DNA of 64,000 nt from Campylobacterales bacterium (GTDB lineage Bacteria; Campylobacterota; Campylobacteria; Campylobacterales; Sulfurovaceae). Of the stretch, positions 49,539-60,621 are shown piece by piece. The DNA is taken from contig JACXUM010000001.1 of the NCBI GenBank assembly GCA_014763895.1, forward strand, positions 62,001 through 126,000. The letters run 5' to 3'. Below the pieces are notes generated by a model. It made no database searches, was not told the DNA's origin, and saw only the letters and a list, made by a program, of their open reading frames with translations. The position numbers were made by a program, and so were the translations under genes. Position 1 is the first letter of the stretch. Every line of letters begins with the position of its first letter.

Positions 49539-49767
49539 TATATTTCCAGCTATAGAGTACTTTCTTGGGCTATGCTGGTTTTAATTCAAAATCCTAATCT
49601 TCTTATCGCTTTTTTGAAATTATATCATTTGTTTTGAATTGGCGAACTATAAAAACACAGTATGAAGTATTTTTTACAGAATTCTGTAAAGTCTTAGCTG
49701 CTTGATTGAGGTGAAATTGCACTTGTCTTTAGAATTGACGTTTTTATTTTTGGATTATTGAGAGAAG

Positions 49768-49844
49768 TGGCGCGGTGGACGGGGCTCGAACCCGCGACCC
49801 CCTGCGTGACAGGCAGGTAATCTAACCAACTGATCTACCACCGC
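49768..49844 (-). tRNA. tRNA-Asp(GTC), CCA encoded
   Basis: Cloverleaf on minus strand; CCTGTCACGC anticodon arm; acceptor GCGGTGG/CCACCGC. Confidence 0.96.
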
Positions 49845-49945
49845 GCAAAAGAAAAAATTAGTTTTGTGAGCTTTCTGCTGAAGAAAACCCAGTGTTAACG
49901 TAGTGAAATGGACTTCGTTCATTTCGCGTTTTAATTAAATAAAAA

Positions 49946-50021
49946 TGGTGGTCGCTACAAGACTCGAACTTGTGACATCTACCTTGTAAGGGTAGCGCTC
50001 TACCAACTGAGCTAAGCGACC
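49946..50021 (-). tRNA. tRNA-Val(TAC), CCA encoded
   Basis: GGTCGCTTAGCTCAG...CTACCCTTACAAGGTAG...GTTCGAGTC. Confidence 0.97.
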
Positions 50022-50034
50022 ATAACTGTTAGAC

Positions 50035-50110
50035 TGGCGACCCCTAGAGGATTTGAACCTCTGTGACTACGATGAAAACGTAGCATCCTTGGCCACTAGA
50101 TGAAAGGGTC
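50035..50110 (-). tRNA. tRNA-Glu(TTC), CCA encoded
   Basis: GACCCTTTCATCTAGTGG...CTACGTTTTCATCGTAG...GGTTCAAATCC. Confidence 0.96.
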
Positions 50111-50183
50111 ATCTAGATCCAAACAGTCATAAAAAGCAACTAGGTTGTGCAAGCCTTCCGCTAAGGAAAACTTTAAATAATAA

Positions 50184-50259
50184 TGGTGACCCGTCTAGGA
50201 TTCGAACCTAGGGCCCATTCATTAAAAGTGAATTGCTCTACCAGCTGAGCTAACGGGTC
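50184..50259 (-). tRNA. tRNA-Lys(TTT), CCA encoded
   Basis: GACCCGTTAGCTCAGCTGG...TTCACTTTTAATGAA...GGTTCGAATCC. Confidence 0.97.
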
Positions 50260-50273
50260 AAAAAATAAAAAAG

Positions 50274-50350
50274 TGGCGCGGTGGACGGGGCTCGAACCCG
50301 CGACCCCCTGCGTGACAGGCAGGTAATCTAACCAACTGATCTACCACCGC
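50274..50350 (-). tRNA. tRNA-Asp(GTC), second copy identical to first
   Basis: Same sequence as 49768-49844. Confidence 0.96.
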
Positions 50351-50388
50351 GCATGAGAACAAAAATATGCTCTTAAATTTATTAAAAA

Positions 50389-50464
50389 TGGTGGTCGCTA
50401 CAAGACTCGAACTTGTGACATCTACCTTGTAAGGGTAGCGCTCTACCAACTGAGCTAAGCGACC
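50389..50464 (-). tRNA. tRNA-Val(TAC), second copy identical to first
   Basis: Same sequence as 49946-50021. Confidence 0.97.
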
Positions 50465-50471
50465 GTCTTCG

Positions 50472-50547
50472 TGGTGACCCGTCTAGGATTCGAACCTAGG
50501 GCCCATTCATTAAAAGTGAATTGCTCTACCAGCTGAGCTAACGGGTC
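50472..50547 (-). tRNA. tRNA-Lys(TTT), second copy identical to first
   Basis: Same sequence as 50184-50259. Confidence 0.97.
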
Positions 50548-50629
50548 ATCCATGCACCTATTTTGCGAATAAGTGGACGGAATTATAGCTTAGAAAGCTT
50601 TGATTGTCAAGCAATATGTGAAAAATATC

Positions 50630-51136
50630 TTAAATTTGGAGTGCTTCAGCCATTCTATCGATGGCAAAATCGACTGATTGTTCCTGGATATTTTCTCTGT
50701 TCCCTTCAAAAAAACAAGGATAGATTTCGGTTTTATTCGGGGTTTTAATGCCTATGAAAACGGTTCCTACAGGTTTTAACGGCGTTCCTCCAGTAGGACC
50801 TGCAATACCCGAAACGGCTATAGCATAATTGCTACTGGCCATTTTACAGATACCATCAAGCATCTGTTCCACACACTCTTTGCTGACTGCACCATACTTT
50901 TCCAACACTTCATTGCTTACCCCTAGCCATCTGTGTTTGATCTCATTGGAGTAAGTAACGCAGGATCCGTTCAATACTGCAGAAGCCCCTGAAATAGCAG
51001 TAAATGCAGCGGCTATCCTGCCACCCGTACAACTTTCTGCAAATGTGATAGTTTGGGATAATCCAACGAGCCTAAGAATGATCTGTTCAGCTTTATATTT
51101 TGTATTTACCATGAGATGATTATAACAGATTTTCAC
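50630..51136 (-). CDS. CinA C-terminal domain protein (nicotinamide-nucleotide amidohydrolase)
   Basis: TFAESCTGGRIAAAFTAISGASAVLNGSCVTYSNEIKHRWLGV, AVSGIAGPTGGTPLKPVGTVFI. Confidence 0.94.
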   Translation of the reverse strand: MKICYNHLMVNTKYKAEQIILRLVGLSQTITFAESCTGGRIAAAFTAISGASAVLNGSCVTYSNEIKHRWLGVSNEVLEKYGAVSKECVEQMLDGICKMASSNYAIAVSGIAGPTGGTPLKPVGTVFIGIKTPNKTEIYPCFFEGNRENIQEQSVDFAIDRMAEALQI

Positions 51137-51228
51137 TGCATTTCATGGGCTAAACCTACACTTAATGGATTTTAGGATACAATCACGAGATAATATATCG
51201 GGGTTACCCCAACAAGGTGTTATCAAAT

Positions 51229-53979
51229 ATGGACTTCAAAGAGACGTTACTCCTCCCTAAAACCGAATTTCCGATGCGTGGAAATCTTCCGGAAAACGAA
51301 CCAAAAAGATATCAAGCATGGTATGATACAAATATTTACGATCAGATGAAAACGAAGCGCAACAATGCGCAGATGTTTACGCTTCATGATGGCCCTCCGT
51401 ATGCAAACGGTGATATCCATATCGGTCATGCACTCAATAAAATACTTAAAGATATTATCCTTAAATACAACTATTTCCAAGGGAAAGCCGTTCGTATGAC
51501 ACCAGGCTGGGACTGTCATGGCCTTCCTATCGAGCAAAAAGTAGAAGAAAAGCTGGGTAAAGAGAAAAAAGAGGCGATGCCTACCGAGCAGTTCCGTGAA
51601 CTGTGCCGTCAGCATGCTGCGCATTTTATCGAAGTGCAAAAAGAAGGGTTTAAAAGCCTGGGTGTGATCGCAGACTGGGATAACCCGTATGTAACGATGG
51701 ATTTCAAATTTGAAGCTAACATTTACAGAACTCTATGCCAGATCGCGCAGCAAGGTCTTTTGGTTGAACGTCACAAGCCTATCTTCTGGTCATGGGCGGC
51801 ACAAACGGCACTTGCAGATGCGGAAGTGGAGTATGAGGATAAAGAGGATTATTCTATCTATGTTCATTTTGAACTTAGCGATGCGGCAAAAGAGAAGATA
51901 GGGGTAGAGGGGAAAGCAGGACTTGTCATCTGGACGACGACACCTTGGACGTTGCCTGCCAATACCGGTATTTCAATCAATCCAGATGAGATGTATGTGC
52001 TGACCGATGACGGGCATATCGTTGCACAGGCACGCTATGATGCGATGATCGCTGAAGGAGTTGTCAGCGGACATGCGAGCAGAAAGATCGCTGCATGGGA
52101 GATGGAGAATCTTTTAGCCATCAACCCGCTTAACGGAAGGCCCTCAACCATCATTCTTGGAGAGCATGTCATGATGGATGGCGGGACGGGAGCGGTACAT
52201 ACTGCACCTGGTCATGGTGAAGATGACTACCGTGTTGGGTTGAAATACGGTTTGGATGTGATCATGCCGGTTGATGAAAAAGGATGTTATGACCAAAGCG
52301 TTGTCGGGCTCAATCTCTTGCCGAATCCCGAAACATTTGTTGGTATGCATATCTTCAAGGCCAATGAGCCTATCCTGGAGTTGTTGGGTGATGCATTGTT
52401 GAAGCAAAGCAAGTTTGTTCACTCCTACCCGCACTGCTGGAGAACGAAAAAGCCTTTGATCTATAGAGCAACGAACCAATGGTTCATTTCTGTAGATGAT
52501 ACGCCAAAAACTGCCGATAAGAGCCTTAGAGAGCTCTCTCTTGATGCGATTGAGAACGTTGATTTCTATCCAAAGAGTGCAAAAAACCGTCTTAAACCGA
52601 TGATCGAAGGAAGACCGGACTGGTGTATCTCTAGGCAGCGTTCATGGGGTGTACCGATCGCATTCTTTAGGGTCAAAAGCACCAAAGAAGTTGTTCTGGA
52701 TGAGAAAGTACTTAACTTTGTGGCGATGATCTTTGAACAGATGGGTGCGGATGCATGGTATTCTTTGCCAATCGAACAGCTTCTTTACCCTGGAGCAGGT
52801 TACAAACCTGAGGAACTTGAAAAGATCAATGATATTCTGGATGTATGGTTTGACAGCGGTTCTGCATGGAACTCCGTGCTTAAAAGCCGTAACTATGATG
52901 CGGGAGAGTATCCTGCTTCTATCTATATCGAAGGAAGCGACCAGCATAGAGGATGGTTTCAAAGTTCTCTGCTTCTGAGTGCAGCGATCAATCATATTGC
53001 CCCTTATAAAACGATCCTTACTCATGGATTCACAGTCGATGAAAAGGGTGAGAAGATGAGCAAATCCAAAGGGAATGTTGTTGCTCCGGATAAAGTCGTA
53101 AGCCAGTACGGATCAGAGATCCTTAGACTGTGGGTTGCATTGAGTGACTATCAGTCTGATTTGAAAATCTCTGATAATATCTTGAAACAGACTGCAGAGC
53201 AGTATAGAAAAATACGAAATACCTTTAGATTTTTGTTGGCTAATATCGATGATCTGGATTCACTTGTACCGCATGATGCGTATGGAGAGTTGGATGTCTG
53301 GATACTCTCTAAAGCCAGAGAAGTCTTTGCAGAAGTGAAGAGTAATTTTGATAAATATGATTTTCTCAGAGGATTTGCGATACTCAACCACTTTTTGACC
53401 AATGAACTTTCAGGTATCTATATGGATATTTGTAAAGACAGACTCTACTGTGATGCCAAAGAAAGCAAGACCAGAAGAGCAGCACAGTCAGCGATGGCAT
53501 TGATCGCTAAGAGTATGTTGGGGCTGGTTGCACCGGTTCTAACTTATACGGCCGATGAGATCATCGAGTATGCACCGGCTATCTTCAAAGGTGAGATGGA
53601 AAGTGTATTTGACCTGATCTGCGAAGAAATACCGCATGTTGGAGCTCCATTTGCAGAAGATGCGTTACTCGAAATTCGTGAAGCATTCTATGAAGAGGTA
53701 GATAAGCTTAAAAAAGAAAAATTGATCAAATCGACCTTGGAAGTGGAATTGGCAGGTACGGATTTTACGATCAAAAACAATAAAGATCTGGAAGACTGGT
53801 TTGTTGTATCTTCTGTAAAGCCTCAGAGTGCAGGGGAAGAGATCGGCAGATTTAAAGTAAATGAAAAAGAGTTCAGCATCCATAAGGCAACACAGTGTAA
53901 ATGTCCAAGATGTTGGAGGTTCACTTCTTTAAGTGAGGAAGAAGTCTGCCAAAGATGTGCTGAGGTAGTCAATGTTTGA
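51229..53979 (+). CDS. ileS: Isoleucyl-tRNA synthetase
   Basis: LHDGPPYANGDIHIGHALNKILKD; DEKGEKMSKSKGN; C-terminal CPRCW...CQRC zinc motif. Confidence 0.98.
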   Translation: MDFKETLLLPKTEFPMRGNLPENEPKRYQAWYDTNIYDQMKTKRNNAQMFTLHDGPPYANGDIHIGHALNKILKDIILKYNYFQGKAVRMTPGWDCHGLPIEQKVEEKLGKEKKEAMPTEQFRELCRQHAAHFIEVQKEGFKSLGVIADWDNPYVTMDFKFEANIYRTLCQIAQQGLLVERHKPIFWSWAAQTALADAEVEYEDKEDYSIYVHFELSDAAKEKIGVEGKAGLVIWTTTPWTLPANTGISINPDEMYVLTDDGHIVAQARYDAMIAEGVVSGHASRKIAAWEMENLLAINPLNGRPSTIILGEHVMMDGGTGAVHTAPGHGEDDYRVGLKYGLDVIMPVDEKGCYDQSVVGLNLLPNPETFVGMHIFKANEPILELLGDALLKQSKFVHSYPHCWRTKKPLIYRATNQWFISVDDTPKTADKSLRELSLDAIENVDFYPKSAKNRLKPMIEGRPDWCISRQRSWGVPIAFFRVKSTKEVVLDEKVLNFVAMIFEQMGADAWYSLPIEQLLYPGAGYKPEELEKINDILDVWFDSGSAWNSVLKSRNYDAGEYPASIYIEGSDQHRGWFQSSLLLSAAINHIAPYKTILTHGFTVDEKGEKMSKSKGNVVAPDKVVSQYGSEILRLWVALSDYQSDLKISDNILKQTAEQYRKIRNTFRFLLANIDDLDSLVPHDAYGELDVWILSKAREVFAEVKSNFDKYDFLRGFAILNHFLTNELSGIYMDICKDRLYCDAKESKTRRAAQSAMALIAKSMLGLVAPVLTYTADEIIEYAPAIFKGEMESVFDLICEEIPHVGAPFAEDALLEIREAFYEEVDKLKKEKLIKSTLEVELAGTDFTIKNNKDLEDWFVVSSVKPQSAGEEIGRFKVNEKEFSIHKATQCKCPRCWRFTSLSEEEVCQRCAEVVNV

Positions 53980-54091
53980 TCTGACACAGCCTGTTAAAGC
54001 GGACGTGATCGTAGGTTTGATCCTTTTTATTTTGGCTTTGGTAGGTGCCGGGTTGGTAGTTGTATCGTATTATAAAAAGAAAAAACTATAA
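53972..54091 (+). CDS. 39-aa single-TM small protein (MFDLTQPVKADVIVGLILFILALVGAGLVVVSYYKKKKL)
   Basis: Overlaps ileS stop by 8 nt; TM plus positive tail; below ORF-track size limit. Confidence 0.65.
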   Translation: MFDLTQPVKADVIVGLILFILALVGAGLVVVSYYKKKKL

Positions 54092-54100
54092 GGAGTAAGA

Positions 54101-55444
54101 GTGATAACACTAAAAGAAGCATTGACGAAAAGCAAAGAAGAGTTAGCTTTGTTTAGAACCGAACTTGAGTCAAAAGCTAAAGAGAGCGGTCTAAATGCTT
54201 ATATCGGTTATGAGAGTTCAGGAGAAGGGGTTCCGATCCTCATCAAGGACAATATCCAGGTAAAAGATTGGTCTGTTACCAGCGCTTCCAAGATCCTTCA
54301 AGGTTATATCGCTCCTTATGATGCGACTGCGATCGTCAACCTCAAAGCCAATGGAATGATGGCATTCGGTAGAGCCAATATGGATGAATTTGCGATGGGC
54401 TCAACGACGGAGAGTTCTTATTATGGACCGACAAAAAATCCGTATGGAGAAGACAGGGTACCAGGCGGTAGTTCAGGGGGATCTGCTGCAGCAGTTGCAG
54501 CGGGTATCGCGATCGCAGCACTTGGTTCAGATACCGGTGGATCGATCCGTCAGCCTGCGGCGTACTGTGGATGTGTGGGGATGAAACCGACTTACGGAAG
54601 GGTCAGCCGATATGGTCTTGCTGCTTATGCCTCTTCTTTGGACCAGATCGGACCGATCACACAGAATGTTGAAGATGCGGCTATCTTGTACGATGCGATC
54701 AAAGGGCACGATCCTAAAGACTCTACCTCTGCTGAGTTTGAAAAGGAAGATATCGCAAACAACATCGATGTAAACAGAAAACTGACAATTGCGGTGATAG
54801 ATAACTATATTTCTGAGGCGGATGAAGAGATTCAAAAGGCATATGCCGATACGGTTAAGGCGCTTGAAGCTGCGGGCCATATGATCGTCCATAAAAATAT
54901 GCAAAATACAAAATACGATATTGCAACCTATTATATCCTTGCAACTGCTGAAGCCGCAACAAACCTTGCGAGATTTGACGGGATCCGATACGGAAACAGA
55001 GCTGAGGCAAACAATGTAGAAGAACTTTTTTACAAGACGCGAAGCCAGGGCTTTGGCGAAGAGGTTAAACGCCGTATATTGCTTGGCAACTTTGTACTTT
55101 CATCGGGATATTATGATGCGTATTATCTCAAAGCGCAGAAAGTAAGGCATCTGGTCCGTGACGAATTCAATGCAATCTTTAAAGAGGCAGACCTGATCCT
55201 CTCCCCGGTAGCGCCAAGCGTTGCACCGAAGATCGGAGCGGTGCATGATCCGTTGGAAATGTACAAAAGCGATATGTATACGATCGCAATCAACCTTGCA
55301 GGCCTCCCGGCAATTTCACTTCCAGTAGCAAAAAATGATGAAGGAATGCCGATAGGATTGCAACTTATTGCAAAAGCATTTAATGAAAAAACACTCTTTG
55401 ACGGTGCGGCTAGTATGGAAAAAGCTGTTAATTATATTAAGTAG
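54101..55444 (+). CDS. gatA: Asp-tRNA(Asn)/Glu-tRNA(Gln) amidotransferase subunit A
   Basis: [42 protein letters not shown] amidase signature. Confidence 0.97.
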   Translation: MITLKEALTKSKEELALFRTELESKAKESGLNAYIGYESSGEGVPILIKDNIQVKDWSVTSASKILQGYIAPYDATAIVNLKANGMMAFGRANMDEFAMGSTTESSYYGPTKNPYGEDRVPGGSSGGSAAAVAAGIAIAALGSDTGGSIRQPAAYCGCVGMKPTYGRVSRYGLAAYASSLDQIGPITQNVEDAAILYDAIKGHDPKDSTSAEFEKEDIANNIDVNRKLTIAVIDNYISEADEEIQKAYADTVKALEAAGHMIVHKNMQNTKYDIATYYILATAEAATNLARFDGIRYGNRAEANNVEELFYKTRSQGFGEEVKRRILLGNFVLSSGYYDAYYLKAQKVRHLVRDEFNAIFKEADLILSPVAPSVAPKIGAVHDPLEMYKSDMYTIAINLAGLPAISLPVAKNDEGMPIGLQLIAKAFNEKTLFDGAASMEKAVNYIK

Positions 55445-56902
<1,458 letters not shown>

Positions 56903-56912
56903 GAACCGTTAA

Positions 56913-56938
56913 GCAAACGACAATTCATTGTCGTTTGC
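56913..56938 (+). terminator. guaB terminator GCAAACGACAA-TTCA-TTGTCGTTTGC
   Basis: 11-bp perfect stem, outer AACCG/CGGTT pairing, then T-rich tract. Confidence 0.9.
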
Positions 56939-57045
56939 CGGTTAAATATTTTTTCTTTTCTTTCTTTTAATTGTGAACCTCCATAAACACAAGCAACTTC
57001 CTGATATAATTTAACACTATTACTAAAGCTTATGAAGGAAGCATA

Positions 57046-58305
57046 ATGAACCAACAGACACTTGCCATTCATGCAGGATATGAAAAAGATTCTCAGGGAA
57101 CTATGGCAGTACCTATCTATCAGACCACAGCCTATGAATTTAGAAGTACAGAACATGCGGCCAATCTTTTTGAACTCAAAGAGCTGGGGAATATTTATAC
57201 CAGGTTGATGAACCCAACAACCGATGTTTTTGAAAAACGTTTTGCGGCACTTGAAAAAGGTGCTGCTGCAGTCGGGACTGCTTCAGGAATGGCTGCAATT
57301 TTCTATGCGATCGCAAACGTGGCTGAGGCTGGGGACAATATTATCGTAGCCAAGCAGGTTTATGGCGGGACAACCACACTCACAGGGCATACGATCAAGC
57401 GTTTTGGGATACAGACACGTTACTTTGATGTGAAAAATCCTGCAGAATTAGAGGAACTCATCGATGAGAAAACGAAGCTGATTCTCTTTGAAAGTATCAC
57501 GAACCCAAGTATTGATGTGGCAGATTTTGATGCGATCACAAAGATCGCCGACAAACATCAAATACTTACGTGTGTAGATAATACGGTAGCGACGCCGATC
57601 CTTTGCAACCCATTAGAGCTTGGATGCGATATCGTGGTGCATAGTGCAAGCAAATATACCACAGGGCAGGGGTTGGCCATCGGTGGTGTCATCGTAGAAC
57701 GTGAAAATTTGGTTGAGAAGATCAAGGGAAACCCCCGTTATTATCACTTTAATGAGCCTGATGAAAGTTATCATGGACTTGTCTATAGCGACCTTCCTCT
57801 ACCACTCTTTACCCTTAGGGTAAGACTCGCGTTGTTACGTGATCTTGGCGCTGCACCAAGCCCGTTTAATTCTTGGCTGTATATCCAGGGAATCGAAACA
57901 TTGCCACTGCGTATGAGACAGCACTCTGCATCTGCACTTGCCATTGCAAAATTCCTCGAATCCCATCCGAAAGTCAAAAAAGTCAACTACCCTGGACTTG
58001 AATCGGATGTAAACTATGCATTGGGACAAAAATATTTTAAAGGTGGTCATAGCGGGTTGCTTTCTTTTGAAGTTGAAAGTAAAGAGATGGCACAGAAGAT
58101 CGCTGATTCTACAGAGATCTTTGCATTGGTTGTCAATATCGGTGATAGCAAGTCTATCATTACACATCCTGCAAGTACGACACACCAGCAGCTTTCAACT
58201 CAGGAGCTTATTGATGCAGGTGTACCTGCAGGTTTGATCAGGCTAAGTATAGGGCTTGAGGATACACAAGACTTGATCGATGATCTAACCAAGGCATTAG
58301 GATAA
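57046..58305 (+). CDS. metY: O-acetylhomoserine aminocarboxypropyltransferase
   Basis: TLAIHAGYEKD, YTRLMNPTTDVFEKR, HSASKYTTGQGLAIGGV. Confidence 0.95.
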   Translation: MNQQTLAIHAGYEKDSQGTMAVPIYQTTAYEFRSTEHAANLFELKELGNIYTRLMNPTTDVFEKRFAALEKGAAAVGTASGMAAIFYAIANVAEAGDNIIVAKQVYGGTTTLTGHTIKRFGIQTRYFDVKNPAELEELIDEKTKLILFESITNPSIDVADFDAITKIADKHQILTCVDNTVATPILCNPLELGCDIVVHSASKYTTGQGLAIGGVIVERENLVEKIKGNPRYYHFNEPDESYHGLVYSDLPLPLFTLRVRLALLRDLGAAPSPFNSWLYIQGIETLPLRMRQHSASALAIAKFLESHPKVKKVNYPGLESDVNYALGQKYFKGGHSGLLSFEVESKEMAQKIADSTEIFALVVNIGDSKSIITHPASTTHQQLSTQELIDAGVPAGLIRLSIGLEDTQDLIDDLTKALG

Positions 58306-58473
58306 AATTTCCTCCCTTTCTGATATGGTCAGGGAAGAAAAACAATTTATGCCATGGCATCACTTCATGTGAAGTGAAGATGTTTTAATTGAATGGCATT
58401 GCAAGAGCACTTGCTCGCTTTAAACCCAAATTGGGTAGAATATGGCTATTAAGAATACCGGTAAAAGCAGTTT

Positions 58474-59568
58474 ATGAAGATTGAAACGAAAATCGCACAT
58501 TTTAGCAGTCCATTGTATCTTGAAAGCGGTCGTATTCTCGAACCGTATCAAATCGCGTATGAGACATATGGTGAGCTCAATGAAGACAAAAGCAATGTCA
58601 TTTTGGTTTGTCATGCCTTAAGCGGATCGCATCATGCTGCGGGAACTTACGCAGGCGATAAAAAAGCAGGTTGGTGGGACGGTCTGATCGGTGACGGAAA
58701 AGCGGTCGATACCCAAAAGTATTTTGTCATCTGCACCAACGTGGTCGGTTCGTGTTTTGGCAGTACGGGCCCAATGAGCCCAATGTATCCAAGTGAAGAG
58801 CCGTATCGTTTAAAATTTCCGGTTGTGACGATTAAAGATATGATCAGGGCCCAGATGCAGCTGCTTTCTTCACTTGGTATTTATCATCTCCATACGATTA
58901 TCGGCGGTTCTATGGGAGGGATGCAGGCGCTTCAGTTTGCCGTGGATTATCCTAACCTTGCTGATCATATCATCTCTTTGGCAGCAACCTATGCAACCAG
59001 GCCCTGGACGATCGCTTTTAACAAAGTTGCCGTTGAAGCGATTCGCCAAGATCCACGTTTTGAAAACGGACAGTATGAGAAAGATGCCTTTAAGAAAGAG
59101 GGGCTTGATGGTTTGGCTATCGGGCGTATCGCGGGTCATATTTCCTATCTTTCACCTGCATCGATGGATAAGAAATTTGGCCGAAACTATGTCAGTAATG
59201 ACGGATTGTTCGAGCTTTTTGGGCGTTATGAAGTAGAACGTTACATGGAGTATAATACAGCCAATTTTTCCCGTTTCTTTGATCCGCTCAGCTATCTGTA
59301 CATCGTTAAAGCGATCAATACGTTCAATCTTAGCCGGGGCTATGATTCGCTTTATGATGCGATCTCCAGGGTCAAGGCCAAAATGCATTTGATCAGTTTT
59401 TCTTCAGACTATCTTTTCTTTCCCGAAGAGATGGAGCATATCTACAAGATGATGGAGCATAACGGACAATCTTGTGATTATCTGGAAGTACAGAGTGATT
59501 ATGGGCATGATGCATTTTTGGTGGAATTGGAAAAATTCGATAGTTATATCAAAGAAATTTTGAAATGA
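58474..59568 (+). CDS. metX: Homoserine O-acetyltransferase
   Basis: CHALSGSHHAAG, WWDGLIGDGKAVDT, IIGGSMGGMQALQFAV, SDYGHDAFL. Confidence 0.97.
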   Translation: MKIETKIAHFSSPLYLESGRILEPYQIAYETYGELNEDKSNVILVCHALSGSHHAAGTYAGDKKAGWWDGLIGDGKAVDTQKYFVICTNVVGSCFGSTGPMSPMYPSEEPYRLKFPVVTIKDMIRAQMQLLSSLGIYHLHTIIGGSMGGMQALQFAVDYPNLADHIISLAATYATRPWTIAFNKVAVEAIRQDPRFENGQYEKDAFKKEGLDGLAIGRIAGHISYLSPASMDKKFGRNYVSNDGLFELFGRYEVERYMEYNTANFSRFFDPLSYLYIVKAINTFNLSRGYDSLYDAISRVKAKMHLISFSSDYLFFPEEMEHIYKMMEHNGQSCDYLEVQSDYGHDAFLVELEKFDSYIKEILK

Positions 59569-59607
59569 TGGAAATGCGTTTTCCTTCTTTCCTAAAAAAG
59601 GTCTACA

Positions 59608-59817
59608 ATGAAGAATGAAACGTTTGAAGAAAAACTGCAGTATTCACGCGAATTGCTTGAAAAATTGATGAATCCTGAGATCACGCTTGAAGAGAGTGTA
59701 AAGCTCTATGAAGAGGGACTTGAGACTATCAAGGAAGCACAAAAGCTTATTGAAGAGGCAAAAACAAAGATAACGATTATCGAACAGGCCAATCAAACTG
59801 TTAAGGAAGAATCGTGA
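59608..59817 (+). CDS. xseB: Exodeoxyribonuclease VII small subunit
   Basis: 69 aa; LLEKLMNPEITLEESVKLYEEGLETIKEAQKLIEEAKTKI. Confidence 0.93.
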   Translation: MKNETFEEKLQYSRELLEKLMNPEITLEESVKLYEEGLETIKEAQKLIEEAKTKITIIEQANQTVKEES

Positions 59818-60620
59818 AAACCTTGACGGTTGCTGCACTTCAACTGCCTACGTTGGGCATGAACGCCACAAGGCTTGAATTTTATCTGAAGCAAGCCCAT
59901 GAACGCGGGGTTGACGTGATGCTGCTAGGCGAATATGTTTTGAACCATTTTTTCAAAGAACTTGAAAGTATGTCGATAGCAATGGTCAAAGAACAGAGCC
60001 GCAAGCATATCGAACTCTTAAAACATCTTGCGCAAAAATATGAGATCATCTTCATTGCTCCGATAATTCTCACTCAAAAAGACGGCTATCATAAAACGAT
60101 CGTCAAGATCACACATAAAAGTGTCAGTTACTATGAGCAGCAGATACTTTTGCCTTATCCGCATTGGAACGAAAAAAAGTTCTTTGCCAATCCCGTTGAA
60201 CCTTTAAAGGATGCGATGAGCTTTACGATAAAAGGTTTTAAAGTCATGGTAATGGCCGGTTTTGAGTTACATTTCGATCCGTTTTGGGAACAGGTGACAC
60301 GCAAAAAGATTGATTTGGTACTATTGCCGACAGCTTCGACTTTTGGCTCACATAACCGGTGGCGGGAGGTCATCAAGACCAAAGCATTTTTGCACGGCTG
60401 TTTTATTTTAAGGGCTAACCGTTTGGGAGAATACAGTGACGGCGAAGTAAAATGGAAGTTTTACGGGGATACCATGCTTGTCAATCCTGAAGGGGAAGTT
60501 GTCATGATGTTGGAAGACAAAGAATCGATGTTGATTGAAGTACTCAACAAGTCAGAAATTACCCAGCACCGAAAATCCTGGGCTTTTGAGAGAGAGTTGA
60601 GTATCAGAAAGGAGCTTTGA
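59814..60620 (+). CDS. Carbon-nitrogen hydrolase (nitrilase superfamily)
   Basis: VAALQLPTLGMN; GEYVLNHFF; 4-nt overlap with xseB. Confidence 0.82.
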   Translation: MKTLTVAALQLPTLGMNATRLEFYLKQAHERGVDVMLLGEYVLNHFFKELESMSIAMVKEQSRKHIELLKHLAQKYEIIFIAPIILTQKDGYHKTIVKITHKSVSYYEQQILLPYPHWNEKKFFANPVEPLKDAMSFTIKGFKVMVMAGFELHFDPFWEQVTRKKIDLVLLPTASTFGSHNRWREVIKTKAFLHGCFILRANRLGEYSDGEVKWKFYGDTMLVNPEGEVVMMLEDKESMLIEVLNKSEITQHRKSWAFERELSIRKEL

Positions 60621-60621
60621 A

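Noticed and set aside
50258-50449. 63-aa minus-strand ORF 50258-50449 ending in HAGGRGFEPRPPRHFFIF
   Set aside because: It is a translation across tRNA-Val/tRNA-Asp genes, a known spurious ORF type.
49768-50547. CRISPR-like repeats
   Set aside because: Repeated units are full tRNA genes, not short regular repeat-spacer units.
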